Source: UBA525 sp964589765
Lineage (GTDB): Archaea; Nanobdellota; Nanobdellia; Woesearchaeales; UBA525
Direction of reading: 5' to 3'
Length of the DNA stretch: 42,415 nucleotides
NCBI GenBank assembly: GCA_964589765.1
Contig: CAZPUM010000010.1
Location: forward strand, 1 to 42,415
The notes under the pieces were generated by a model. The model searched no databases, was not told where the DNA came from, and saw nothing but the letters and a program-made list of their open reading frames with translations. The first letter of the stretch is position 1. Each line of letters opens with the position of its first letter. Positions 21,879 through 29,373 of the stretch are shown here, in pieces. Made by a program: the position numbers and the translations under genes.

Positions 21879-22723
21879 ATCCAACAGGAGTACATCTTGG
21901 ATTGGGTATGGGATATGAAGAGGCTCTGGATTATGCTAAAAACTTGAAATGTACCTCGGTACAGATATTTACACACAGCCCCCGAATGTTCAAGTTCAAG
22001 GAACTGGACCCTAACAGACAACAGGTTCTGATTGAGGGTTGGGAAAAACTCGGGATATACCCTGTTGTTAGCCATGCCAGTTATCTTATTAACATCGGCA
22101 GCACTGACAATAAAAAATTTTATGGGGCCCTTGGCATTTTAGAAAAAGAGTTAGAGTATGCTGCCGCTTTCGGATGCCATTACCTAGTTTACCACGTTGG
22201 AAAATATACCGGCGGAACGCCGGAAGAGGGAAAGGCACAGATTGTTAAGGGAATTAACAAACTAGAGAAAACCCTGAAGAAAACGGGAGTTATGTTATTG
22301 TTGGAAAACTCAGCCGGACAAGGAACAGAGCTTGGCCGAAACTTTACAGAGCTTAAGGAGATTCTTGATGCTGTAGAATCTTCAGTCAAGCCACATCTGG
22401 GGGTCTGTCTCGATACATGTCACTTGTTTGCTTCCGGGTACGACATCACCAAACCAGAGTCTGTGATTTCAGAGTTTGATGAACTTGTTGGTTTGGAACA
22501 TCTCAAAGTCATCCACGTCAATGACAGTAAGTTTGAACTGGGCGGTAAGAAAGACAGACACGCACACCTTGGAAAAGGGTTTATCGGCAGGGAAGGACTA
22601 AAAGCTTTCCTAACACACAAATCTATCAAGGAACTGCCAATGATTTTAGAAACCCCTATCGACGAGGAAGGTGAACAGGCGGACGACCTCCGAGTTCTTA
22701 GAGAAATAATGAGCAAAGCATGA
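21875..22723 (+). CDS. nfo: Endonuclease IV (AP endonuclease)
   Basis: A 282-aa TIM-barrel AP endonuclease that cuts DNA 5' of abasic sites in base-excision repair, downstream of the uracil glycosylase action encoded at 1968-2588. Three-metal-site segments are visible: VSHASYLINIGS, LVYHVGKYTGG, LLLENSAGQGTELG, GVCLDTCHLFASGYD, VIHVNDSKFELGGKKDRHAHLGKGFIG and MILETPIDEEG. The length is normal. It begins at the stop of the unknown helical gene and ends by overlapping the next gene by 4 nt. Confidence 0.95.
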   Translation: MNPTGVHLGLGMGYEEALDYAKNLKCTSVQIFTHSPRMFKFKELDPNRQQVLIEGWEKLGIYPVVSHASYLINIGSTDNKKFYGALGILEKELEYAAAFGCHYLVYHVGKYTGGTPEEGKAQIVKGINKLEKTLKKTGVMLLLENSAGQGTELGRNFTELKEILDAVESSVKPHLGVCLDTCHLFASGYDITKPESVISEFDELVGLEHLKVIHVNDSKFELGGKKDRHAHLGKGFIGREGLKAFLTHKSIKELPMILETPIDEEGEQADDLRVLREIMSKA

Positions 22724-22758
22724 TAAACTCGGATATTACCATGAATGGTGGTGAAAAT

Positions 22759-23130
22759 ATGAACGGTGAAGAGAATCAGAATGATAATACAAACAATGAC
22801 CCAAGAACCCCTCGAAAGAGAAAAATTGGGAGAAAACTTCTTGGTTGGAGCTTAGTTGCACTTACTTTTGGAGGCGCAGGAGCCAGCTATGTCTTCCCTT
22901 GGAAGACCTCACATCCTGACCTAAACAAAGACGGAATCCAGGATTTGGTTCAGACAAATGTTTATGGAAATCTCGTTCCTTTCAAAGGAGTCCAGTTCGG
23001 AACTGAGCACGGAGACTACCTTACGCTAGGCGAGATGGAAGCCATAACATACTTCAAACACAAAAAAGCTGCAGATAGAGAGTTGGCTCCGTATAGAGCC
23101 GCGTTGAAAAATTTCAAGGCTGAACGGTAA
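22759..23130 (+). CDS. Single-pass membrane protein with an external Ca-binding-like loop
   Basis: The frame is open from an ATG at 22720 that overlaps nfo, but the ATG at 22759 has a ggtggtg ribosome-binding site at 6 nt and is preferred; the upstream ATGs at 22720 and 22741 are alternatives. After an Asn/Arg-rich cytosolic stretch there is one membrane segment (LLGWSLVALTFGGAGASYVF), and then the motif DLNKDGIQDLVQTNVYGNLVPF, which resembles a DxNxDGxxD calcium loop as in EF-hand/TSP3-type repeats. A similar layout and motif (DLDGNGVPEGYIGTNGMGNPVRF) occurs in the protein at 28839-29339, so the two are probably paralogues. Function unknown. Confidence 0.65.
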   Translation: MNGEENQNDNTNNDPRTPRKRKIGRKLLGWSLVALTFGGAGASYVFPWKTSHPDLNKDGIQDLVQTNVYGNLVPFKGVQFGTEHGDYLTLGEMEAITYFKHKKAADRELAPYRAALKNFKAER

Positions 23131-23530
23131 ACCACCACGGCGCCAGAGCCCAAAGAAGGCCCAGCAACACAAGGATTATGCTGGAGATTCTTATCCATTT
23201 GTCGTCAAGCTCGGCAGTGGCAATAATCAGATGACGGATATGGTTAGGACTTACTAATAGAGTAAACCCAATTACGCAGATTACGAAAACACCCATCACA
23301 AAAAGAGCACCTATAATGGTATTGTAGAGATTTCCGTAATAAGCAATGATAATGCCTGCTACAAGCATAATACTTCCTGAATACCTCAGATAGTTCAAAG
23401 AAGAAAACCTTCTTTCAATATACTCCACCCACGCTCTAGGACCATCGATACCGTGGATATGATAAGCAATAATCAATAGACCTGTGAAAAACACAGTCCA
23501 CTCTTCCAGACTCGCAGGTACGTGAAGCAT
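23114..23530 (-). CDS. Multi-pass membrane protein, unknown function
   Basis: A 138-aa protein starting at MLHVPASLEEWTVFFTGLL with four hydrophobic segments (TVFFTGLLIIAYHI, YSGSIMLVAGIIIAYY, IIGALFVMGVFVICVIGF and ISSIILVLLGLLWALAPWWF). The open frame extends upstream to 23683, but that part covers the divergent gene and the promoter. The ATG at 23528-23530 is 26 nt from the centre of a TATA box and is therefore chosen as a leaderless start. The 3' end overlaps the convergent membrane protein gene by 17 nt. Confidence 0.65.
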   Translation of the reverse strand: MLHVPASLEEWTVFFTGLLIIAYHIHGIDGPRAWVEYIERRFSSLNYLRYSGSIMLVAGIIIAYYGNLYNTIIGALFVMGVFVICVIGFTLLVSPNHIRHLIIATAELDDKWIRISSIILVLLGLLWALAPWWFTVQP

Positions 23531-23551
23531 ACACGATAAATCCACTATACA

Positions 23552-23559
23552 TTTATATA
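23552..23559. promoter_or_regulatory. Shared symmetric TATA box of divergent membrane protein genes
   Basis: tttatata stands in the centre of the 51-bp gap between start codons at 23530 (minus) and 23582 (plus), 26 nt from each. The core TATATA is itself palindromic and could direct transcription both ways. Confidence 0.6.
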
Positions 23560-23581
23560 ACAAACGCCCCGACCAGAGAGT

Positions 23582-23824
23582 ATGGTTTACATCAAAGCCA
23601 CAAAGAAGACATTCGGTTTTATGATTCTTGCAGCTACGCTGGGTCTTGTTTTGGCGACTTTTACAGATGGCGGGATACGCCAACCTACAGGCCTGGCCGT
23701 TTCAGACGTTTCTGTAGCATCAGGTGGTGAATGGATACTGTTTGTCCTCGGATTTTTCTGCGGGGTTTTAGCGCTTGGTACATACGTGTACATAGCACAC
23801 TTTGAAGCCAAGCGCCACAGTTAA
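23582..23824 (+). CDS. Small two-TM membrane protein
   Basis: An 80-aa protein with two membrane segments (FGFMILAATLGLVLATF and WILFVLGFFCGVLALGTYVYIA) joined by a short Ser/Val-rich loop. No family recognised. It appears leaderless from the shared TATA at 23552-23559. Confidence 0.6.
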   Translation: MVYIKATKKTFGFMILAATLGLVLATFTDGGIRQPTGLAVSDVSVASGGEWILFVLGFFCGVLALGTYVYIAHFEAKRHS

Positions 23825-23848
23825 AAAGGACCTGATTATTCTCAAGAC

Positions 23849-24250
23849 ATGGACAAAGAGTACTATCGGCCTTCTTTTGTTAAGAAAGCAGGCCCTGAAG
23901 GAGAGATTGAGAAGGTTTCACCTTCATATGATTCTTCTTCTGAATGGAAGGCCGACCCCAAAGGATATTTTTTGATTAAGGTGTTCTACAAACAAGGAAA
24001 GATTGGTGCCAGATTTTGTAGTTACGACGATGTTCCCCGCAAAGATATTGTTGGTGAAAATGCAGAGGAGATTGTCCAAACTATTGTTCGCGAAGGTCTT
24101 GTTAGTTCGATGCAACATGTAGCTTATCTAGGCATGGAGTTACAAAGAGCTGAGACCGCTTGTAAATTGGGAATCGAGTTTGTTCAGTGTAAGCCACTAG
24201 ACTACAACAAAAAAACTTCTAAGGACGAGTCAGATAATCTCCCTGAATAG
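23849..24250 (+). CDS. DUF4346-like protein
   Basis: A 133-aa soluble protein. The core DPKGYFLIKVFYKQGKIGA, followed by a GENAEEIVQTIVREGLVSS segment and HVAYLGMELQRAETACKLG, matches the pattern of the DUF4346 family (DPxGyFlI, GxxAxeIxxxIxxxgLvs, HaaYLGxELxkAexAl), known from methanogens and some cyanobacterial proteins next to pterin-related genes. The role here is unknown. It starts 24 bp after the small membrane protein gene, perhaps in the same transcript. Confidence 0.7.
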   Translation: MDKEYYRPSFVKKAGPEGEIEKVSPSYDSSSEWKADPKGYFLIKVFYKQGKIGARFCSYDDVPRKDIVGENAEEIVQTIVREGLVSSMQHVAYLGMELQRAETACKLGIEFVQCKPLDYNKKTSKDESDNLPE

Positions 24251-24303
24251 TTGTGAATCATTCCCCTCCAAATATACCTTTGAATTCTAATTAAGACTCA
24301 GGA

Positions 24304-24402
24304 TTGGCGACTTTGAGCGAAGCAAAAAAGACAGTGACAGTCCGAATCAAAACACCGAGGGACGAGGTCCTACTTCCCAATCTCAAATCCGAATCTCTGT
24401 AA
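24304..24402 (+). CDS. Possible micro-ORF, ribbon-helix-helix-like N-terminus
   Basis: A short frame from TTG at 24304 to TAA at 24400-24402 would encode about 32 aa containing LSEAKKTVTVRIKTPRDEV. The KKTVTVRIKT part resembles the DNA-binding strand of ribbon-helix-helix proteins, but no helices follow. A TATA-like aatatacc (24274-24281) lies about 26 nt upstream. It overlaps the convergent toxin gene by 33 nt. It may be a remnant of a gene truncated when the toxin-antitoxin pair arrived. Coding status is uncertain. Confidence 0.25.
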   Translation: MATLSEAKKTVTVRIKTPRDEVLLPNLKSESL

Positions 24403-24705
24403 TTCTTCCTTTAAATTGTTGATAACTTGTTGTTGGTTGTTCTTCTTGCTTAGTGCGACAAATTTAATCAAGAAGTAGTCCAGTTCTTCTTTTGTTATGA
24501 TGTGTCTTCTATCCTGGTCATTGATGAAATAATATCGAAATGATTTAATGCGCTTTTCCCTGATGACGATGTTTGCAACACTCGTCACAAAATCCATTTC
24601 TGAAGGAGTTGTGGCAGATAGTTTTCTAATCAACCTTTTTGATTCGGTTTTTGAAGAATATTTCTTCAAGCTCTTAACGAAATCTCTTGAGAATTCAACT
24701 ACCAT
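24370..24705 (-). CDS. RelE-like toxin of a type II toxin-antitoxin pair
   Basis: A 111-aa basic protein whose N-terminus (MVVEFSRDFVKSLKKYSSKTESKRLIRKL) and later strands (IVIREKRIKSFRYYFI, YFLIKFVALSKKNNQQQVIN) follow the RelE/HigB-like fold, with Lys/Arg-rich strands typical of mRNA-cleaving toxins. It begins 7 nt inside the end of the upstream small gene, the classic antitoxin-then-toxin overlap. The exact subfamily is not assigned. Confidence 0.72.
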   Translation of the reverse strand: MVVEFSRDFVKSLKKYSSKTESKRLIRKLSATTPSEMDFVTSVANIVIREKRIKSFRYYFINDQDRRHIITKEELDYFLIKFVALSKKNNQQQVINNLKEELQRFGFEIGK

Positions 24706-24893
24706 TTTTCGATTTCTTCTAACGCCTCTTCCATTGAAAGAGTGTCTGCACTGAAGAATACCTGGGAATTCAGTCTTGTTATCTCATTTTCAAGCAGTCT
24801 ATTTAGAACTTGGTCCCAACTTTCCGACTTATTTGCGAGTTGACGAAGCCTATTACGTGTCTCAGTATCCAAAGGTATGGTTGTTAATGACAT
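24699..24893 (-). CDS. Antitoxin (RHH/DUF7557-like)
   Basis: A 64-aa protein. SLTTIPLDTETRNRLRQLANKSESWDQVLNRLLEN fits the pattern of archaeal VapB/RHH-type antitoxins (TTIxLdxeTrxrLxxLa, then a SWDxvlxrLL helix), and the C-terminus SMEEALEEIEKW is an acidic helix suited to neutralise the basic toxin. An 8-bp perfect palindrome CTTATAAG (24894-24901) touches the start codon and may be the autoregulatory operator. Confidence 0.75.
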   Translation of the reverse strand: MSLTTIPLDTETRNRLRQLANKSESWDQVLNRLLENEITRLNSQVFFSADTLSMEEALEEIEKW

Positions 24894-25431
24894 CTTATAA
24901 GATTATAATTTGTAATAATAAAACTAACGCACGGATTTCCAAAAAAACGCTCCTACCCCTAAACCCCGCTGTTTGGGAAAAAACTTACAAGACGAGATTT
25001 ATTTTCTATATACACAATCAATATTATTTCTATATAGTAATAACCAAGAAAATACATAACATTCTTAAAGGGCCTGGTCATTCCTCAGACCACACATCAG
25101 GACCAATGGGTCCTTCACTAGCAGGGTCAAAGGCCTTTGCGATGATGATGAAGACACAACCTGGTGTTTCAGCCCGACACAGAGAGTACCTCGCGGAGCG
25201 TACGGCAAAAGCCAAGCAATGAACCGGGGGGTTAGTGAATCGGGCGTCATTTTCCTTATTTCAAATAACAATCACCACGTCCACGGACGTATCACACGAA
25301 GGCCCGGAGGGGCCCGGGGGAATTACAGTTGCATCATCAATCACATTCACACCGCCAGGAGCACGATTATCCTAGCATTAAGAACGACATGAGATCAACT
25401 TCTTCTCCCGAGTGTTAAACGAGGGAAAACA
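24894..25431. other. 538-bp intergenic region; AT-rich then GC-rich and structured
   Basis: The first 170 bp are AT-rich with two TATA-like elements (tctatata near 25011 and tctatatag near 25029-25037). From about 25060 the base composition changes and many short inverted repeats appear: GGTC/GACC at 25076-25091, GGACC-AATG-GGTCC near 25100-25112, AAAGGCCTTT near 25130-25140, ACGTCC-AC-GGACGT near 25280, and GGCCC-GGAG-GGGCC near 25302-25317. GGGCCT at 25070-25075 can also pair with AGGCCC near 25301-25306, closing the whole region. This fits a structured RNA of about 240 nt ending before the dnaG leader. I found no RNase P, SRP or rRNA signature. Confidence 0.4.
25106..25222 (+). CDS. Possible 38-aa micro-protein within the structured region
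   Basis: An ATG at 25106 opens a 38-codon frame ending in a plausible amphipathic basic helix (SARHREYLAERTAKAKQ) after an Ala/Met-rich stretch (GSKAFAMMMKTQPG). The frame is in fact open from further upstream, but without a standard start after the TATA at about 25030. Coding is uncertain, and the same DNA could instead be non-coding RNA. Confidence 0.3.
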   Translation: MGPSLAGSKAFAMMMKTQPGVSARHREYLAERTAKAKQ

Positions 25432-26712
25432 ATGGCAAAAATTGCACAGATATCAGCGAAATACATTATTCACGCAACAATCATCATAGAAGGTGTTGTG
25501 GACAGACCTGACGTTATTGGAGCTATCTTCGGACAGACCGAAGGACTCCTGGGAAACGACCTTGAACTGAGAGAGCTTCAGCGCTCAGGCAGAATAGGAC
25601 GCATTGAAGTAAACATACAGTCAAGACAAGGAAAAAGCCAGGGAGAGATTATCATACCTAGCAGTCTTGACAAGTCAGAGACCGCAATAGTCGGAGCAGC
25701 TCTGGAAATAATCCAGCGAATCGGTCCATGTAACGCAAAGATCAGAGTAACAAATATTGAGGACATAAGAATTAGTAAAAGACAGTATGTCATCTCGCGA
25801 GCAAAGGAGCTTCTCAAGACCCTCATGGATGATGTTATGCCTGACAGCCAAGAGCTATCTGATGAAGTGGCGTACTCTGTAAGAGTTATGGAAATCCAGG
25901 AATGGGGCACAGACAAGCTTCCTGCGGGACCGACTATAGACGAATCTGAAGAAATCATTCTTGTTGAGGGTCGAGCAGATGTTCTGACACTATTGAAGCA
26001 CGGCTTCAAAAATGCTGTCAGCATTAACGGAACATCCATACCTGAGAGCATCATAAAACTCTGCCACGAGAAGATTGTTACAGTCTTTACAGATGGTGAC
26101 AGAGGAGGCGACCTTATCATCAAGGAACTGATGGAGCGCGGAGGCGAGATAGACTTTGTTACTAAAGCACCCGACGGCAAAGAAGTTGAGGAGCTAACCA
26201 AGAAAGAACTACACAAGTCTCTAAGAGCAAAGGTTGCAGCAGAACAGTGGAAACTGGATGCTAAAACACCCACAAGAACTGTGAGCAAACCAACCGGAAC
26301 AACTGTGAGCAAACCAATAAGAACAGAAAACAAGCCTATTCGAAGAGACAATAGAACTATCGACAAGAGACCAACAAGACCAAGAATTGAAAAGCCAGTA
26401 GTCCCTAAAAAAGCCACTCTTACAGAAGAGCAGAAAGAGCAGTTAAGCGGTCTGATAGAAGACCTGTTGGGAACCCATGGCGCTTACGTTCTGGACTCAG
26501 GAATGAATATCCTGGGCAAGGTACCTGGTAGCGAGTTGACAAGTACAATCGAATCCTTGAAGGATGGAATGTACGCCGTAGTATACGACGGAGCCATAGA
26601 CAAAGATTTGATTTCGACATGCGAAAAAGCAGGAATCAAGTTCGCTGTAGGAATGAGTACAGACGGCTCAAGCAGGAATCTTCAGATTATTACTTCCGAA
26701 GAACTCCTTTAA
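25432..26712 (+). CDS. dnaG: Archaeal DnaG primase-like protein
   Basis: A 426-aa archaeal DnaG with a central TOPRIM domain (SEEIILVEGRADVLTLLKHG at about 171-190, catalytic Glu, and FTDGDRGGDLI with the DxD acids). The N-terminal region (HATIIIEGVVDRPDVIGAIFGQTEGLLG) is the archaeal-type domain also found in exosome-associated DnaG. The C-terminal part has a Lys/Arg/Pro/Thr-rich linker with repeated TVSKP and ENKP units (about 280-325) before a final helical domain. In archaea DnaG associates with the exosome and can make primers. A gaggg ribosome-binding site precedes the ATG. rio1 follows after 30 bp. Confidence 0.95.
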   Translation: MAKIAQISAKYIIHATIIIEGVVDRPDVIGAIFGQTEGLLGNDLELRELQRSGRIGRIEVNIQSRQGKSQGEIIIPSSLDKSETAIVGAALEIIQRIGPCNAKIRVTNIEDIRISKRQYVISRAKELLKTLMDDVMPDSQELSDEVAYSVRVMEIQEWGTDKLPAGPTIDESEEIILVEGRADVLTLLKHGFKNAVSINGTSIPESIIKLCHEKIVTVFTDGDRGGDLIIKELMERGGEIDFVTKAPDGKEVEELTKKELHKSLRAKVAAEQWKLDAKTPTRTVSKPTGTTVSKPIRTENKPIRRDNRTIDKRPTRPRIEKPVVPKKATLTEEQKEQLSGLIEDLLGTHGAYVLDSGMNILGKVPGSELTSTIESLKDGMYAVVYDGAIDKDLISTCEKAGIKFAVGMSTDGSSRNLQIITSEELL

Positions 26713-26742
26713 TCTTTTATACTCCTTCTTTCTTTTTCTATC

Positions 26743-27456
26743 ATGGTTCGCAATTCAAGAGAGGATTGGAAGACGTATCAAGAAGTTTTCGATAACTTCA
26801 CACAGAGACTTCTTTTCAGACTCTCAAGCCAACACCATTTTGACGAAATAAACAACATAGTTAGCCCCGGAAAAGAGGCTGTTGTATACTCTGCCAAAAA
26901 AGGAGACTCATTCGTTGCCTTGAAAATATACAAACTCCAAACTTCAAAGTTTGGGAAGATGTTTGATTATATCCGAGTAGACCCTAGGTATCAAAGAGTT
27001 CAAAGAAACCAGCGAAAGGTTACTTTCTCCTGGGCTGAACGAGAGTTCAGGAACCTTATACTTGCACGAAAAGCAGGCATTGCCGTGCCAGTTCCGATAA
27101 ACCACAGGGACAATGTGATTGTTATGGAGTTTATCGGCCATGGTGATGAAGCAGCACCTCTTCTGAAATACTCCGTACCTGAGAACCCTAAAAAATTCGC
27201 AGAAGTCTGCTTTAGGTACATCGAACAATTAGCAAAAGCGGGATACGTACATGGAGACCTATCCGAATATAACATAATAAACCATGAAGAACACCCCGTT
27301 TTCATAGATTTTTCGCACACAGTTCCACTGACCGCACCCAACAGTGTTGAACTGATTAGGCGAGACGTCGAAACCGTCGCAAAATACTTCTCAAAGATTG
27401 GCGTTGATATCGATGTTGAGAAGTTTCTCAAAAAAATACTGACAAAGAGTAAGTAA
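26743..27456 (+). CDS. rio1: RIO1-family serine protein kinase
   Basis: A 237-aa atypical kinase/ATPase acting in maturation of the small ribosomal subunit. The nucleotide loop NIVSPGKEAVVYSAKKGD, the Lys in VALKIYKL, the catalytic loop YVHGDLSEYNII (HGDLSxyN) and the metal motif VFIDFSHTVPL (IDfsq in most Rio1; Gln is His here) are visible. The length is normal. A TATA ttttatact (26714-26722) gives a leaderless start. It lies directly before the Pno1-like KH gene, a common archaeal arrangement. Confidence 0.95.
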   Translation: MVRNSREDWKTYQEVFDNFTQRLLFRLSSQHHFDEINNIVSPGKEAVVYSAKKGDSFVALKIYKLQTSKFGKMFDYIRVDPRYQRVQRNQRKVTFSWAEREFRNLILARKAGIAVPVPINHRDNVIVMEFIGHGDEAAPLLKYSVPENPKKFAEVCFRYIEQLAKAGYVHGDLSEYNIINHEEHPVFIDFSHTVPLTAPNSVELIRRDVETVAKYFSKIGVDIDVEKFLKKILTKSK

Positions 27457-27491
27457 ATTAGTTTTATAAACCAAAGGGGGTTTCGGACAGC

Positions 27492-28040
27492 ATGGAACGG
27501 TTTGAATACCATGTCAAGGTTCCGAAGGACAGAATAGGCGTCCTAATCGGGGAAAAAGGAGAGAAAAAGCGAGAGCTAGAGTCAACACTTGGCATTGACC
27601 TGAAAATTGATAGTGAAGAAGGAGATGTTAAAATTTCAGGAAAAGACAGTTTAAAACTTTTCACAGCACAGGAGATTATCAAAGCTGTAGCAAGAGGATT
27701 CAACCCAGATGTTGCAAAGCAACTACTAAAAACAGAGTATCTATTCGAACTCATAAACATTACAGAGTACACTTCTACAAAGAATCAGGAAATCCGACTT
27801 AAAGGGAGAGTTATTGGAGAGGATGGAAAATCCAGAAAAACCATCGAAGAATTATCTGACACAAATATAGTCATCTACGGAAAAACAATAGGAATTATCG
27901 GAGAAGCCGAGGCTGTTTCGACAGCACAGAAAGCTATTGATATGCTTTTGAAAGGCGCCCCTCATTCAACAGTATTCAAAATACTGGAACGTTGGAGACG
28001 AGACCGAAAAAGAAAAGAGTTTGAGTCTATCGGCGCCTAG
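27492..28040 (+). CDS. KH-domain protein, Pno1/Dim2-like
   Basis: A 182-aa RNA-binding protein with two KH domains: the first has the GxxG loop GVLIGEKGEKKRELE (about 15-29), the second RVIGEDGKSRKTIEEL (about 106-121). It matches the archaeal Pno1/Dim2-like family, which binds the 3' end of pre-16S rRNA and works with Rio1 in small-subunit assembly. The neighbour rio1 supports this. The TATA tttataaa (about 27461-27468) gives a leaderless transcript. The 3' end overlaps the convergent membrane protein gene by 14 nt. Confidence 0.92.
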   Translation: MERFEYHVKVPKDRIGVLIGEKGEKKRELESTLGIDLKIDSEEGDVKISGKDSLKLFTAQEIIKAVARGFNPDVAKQLLKTEYLFELINITEYTSTKNQEIRLKGRVIGEDGKSRKTIEELSDTNIVIYGKTIGIIGEAEAVSTAQKAIDMLLKGAPHSTVFKILERWRRDRKRKEFESIGA

Positions 28041-28794
28041 TATTTCTTGTTTTTGAATGACCTTCAAAGAACTTCTTAATACTCCTCTTAAACATAAAGA
28101 ACAGAAAGAGAAGAATCACAAAGAGCAATGCGCCCGCCCCTAAAGTGACCCCGTCCAGAGGCACAGCATGCTCTTTACCTGAAGTGTAAACTATCACGAC
28201 AGCAAGATATGTGATAAAATTCACGGGTGGGTGTCCTGAAACCTCGAAGGCAAGAGAAGCAGGTAACAAATGGTAATAGTTTACCAAAGTTATAACAACA
28301 CCTAACAAACCCACAAAAAGAATCATCAGAAAAACATCTGACGGGATTGGCAAAACCGAATCAGTAAACGCTGCCACAATAGCCTCTTTTAAGACATCCC
28401 ATGGAGTGTTTCCAGGGAAACTGTGTCTTAGAAGGTCCACAGCAACTATGAAAAGAATCAGACTGTTTGCAACAGCAGCAGCCCAACCAAGCTTTTCATC
28501 ACCATGCCTGTCAAAGTAAAACTCTAGCACTATCAAAGTTAAAACCAGAGGAAAAAGAACCCACATCATGTCCTGATATCTGAATGGCGAGACAATCAAC
28601 TCCCACATTCTTGTAAAGAGAAGAGGTAGCATCTCTCTAAAAATATCCCACCAGGAAAAACCTACATCTACAAAGTCAGTTAGACTTAAGGTTGAGTTCA
28701 CTGTCTGGTTTATTGTCCCATTCACAAACACTCCCCCGTCATATCCTATTAAAAAGGTTGTTAGAAATTTGCCTACACATAGATAAAAAGTCAT
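28027..28794 (-). CDS. Multi-pass membrane protein, unknown function
   Basis: A 255-aa protein with about six hydrophobic segments, for example MMWVLFPLVLTLIVLEFYF, AAAVANSLILFIVAVDLL, DVFLMILFVGLLGVVITLVNYY, VNFITYLAVVIVYTS and GAGALLFVILLFLFFMF, and a Lys/Arg-rich C-terminal tail (KRSIKKFFEGHSKTRNTRRR) probably facing the cytosol. No transporter or enzyme motif recognised. Its start is 44 bp from the divergent gene at 28839. Confidence 0.7.
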   Translation of the reverse strand: MTFYLCVGKFLTTFLIGYDGGVFVNGTINQTVNSTLSLTDFVDVGFSWWDIFREMLPLLFTRMWELIVSPFRYQDMMWVLFPLVLTLIVLEFYFDRHGDEKLGWAAAVANSLILFIVAVDLLRHSFPGNTPWDVLKEAIVAAFTDSVLPIPSDVFLMILFVGLLGVVITLVNYYHLLPASLAFEVSGHPPVNFITYLAVVIVYTSGKEHAVPLDGVTLGAGALLFVILLFLFFMFKRSIKKFFEGHSKTRNTRRR

Positions 28795-28838
28795 AATTTG
28801 TTAATAAGAATTATAACAGAACCCGCTGTTTGGAGTCA

Positions 28839-29339
28839 ATGGAAAGTTTTCGTTCATCCTCAGCAAAAAAACCAAAGAAACCCACGTTATCCAGAACGAT
28901 AAAAGTGGGTTTGGCAGTTATAGGCGCATACTGTTTAGGCGTAGGAACCACAATTCTTGCTGACAGAACAGGACTAATGGAGAACACAATTTTGGGTGAC
29001 CTCACGCACGGAACCTTAGAAGAGAGTTTTGGCGAGTACGCTGAACAAAAACAAAGAGAAGAGCTCGAGATGGCCATAACTCTCTTAACAATAAAAAATG
29101 CCTGCTTGAACGCTGTTGAAACAGCTTACATCATGGGACCCCCAAAAAACATTGAACCTTTTGACTTGGACGGCAATGGTGTTCCTGAAGGATATATTGG
29201 AACAAATGGAATGGGCAATCCTGTCCGTTTTTACCTGGAACCAGATGGAACATACCAGTTTAGACCTGATTTAGAGTTTATGAACATGTCAAGAGAACCT
29301 GAACCGTTTGCACAGCCTAAAATCAAACCACAGTTCTAA
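28839..29339 (+). CDS. Single-pass membrane protein with external Ca-binding-like loop (paralogue)
   Basis: The frame is open from TTG 28830, but the ATG at 28839 (MESFRSSSAKK) is 25.5 nt from the centre of TATA ttataa (28811-28816) and is preferred. A basic cytosolic N-terminus is followed by one membrane segment (VGLAVIGAYCLGVGTTILA) and an external part with DLDGNGVPEGYIGTNGMGNPVRF. This corresponds to DLNKDGIQDLVQTNVYGNLVPF in the protein at 22759-23130: acidic Asp loop, then TNxxGNxVxF. The pair defines a small lineage-specific family of unknown function. Confidence 0.65.
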   Translation: MESFRSSSAKKPKKPTLSRTIKVGLAVIGAYCLGVGTTILADRTGLMENTILGDLTHGTLEESFGEYAEQKQREELEMAITLLTIKNACLNAVETAYIMGPPKNIEPFDLDGNGVPEGYIGTNGMGNPVRFYLEPDGTYQFRPDLEFMNMSREPEPFAQPKIKPQF

Positions 29340-29373
29340 ACCTTTAAATATGATTTAAAAAGAAATAACTGTG

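Noticed and set aside
25065..25320. RNase P RNA or SRP RNA in the structured intergenic block
   Set aside because: I looked for the conserved RNase P core (GAGGAAAGTCC-type) and SRP S-domain (GGAAG/AGCAG-type) on both strands and saw neither; kept only as unassigned structured RNA.
25578..26417. 279-aa minus-strand ORF within dnaG
   Set aside because: Fully inside the conserved dnaG gene on the other strand and Leu/Ser-rich as expected for an antisense shadow.
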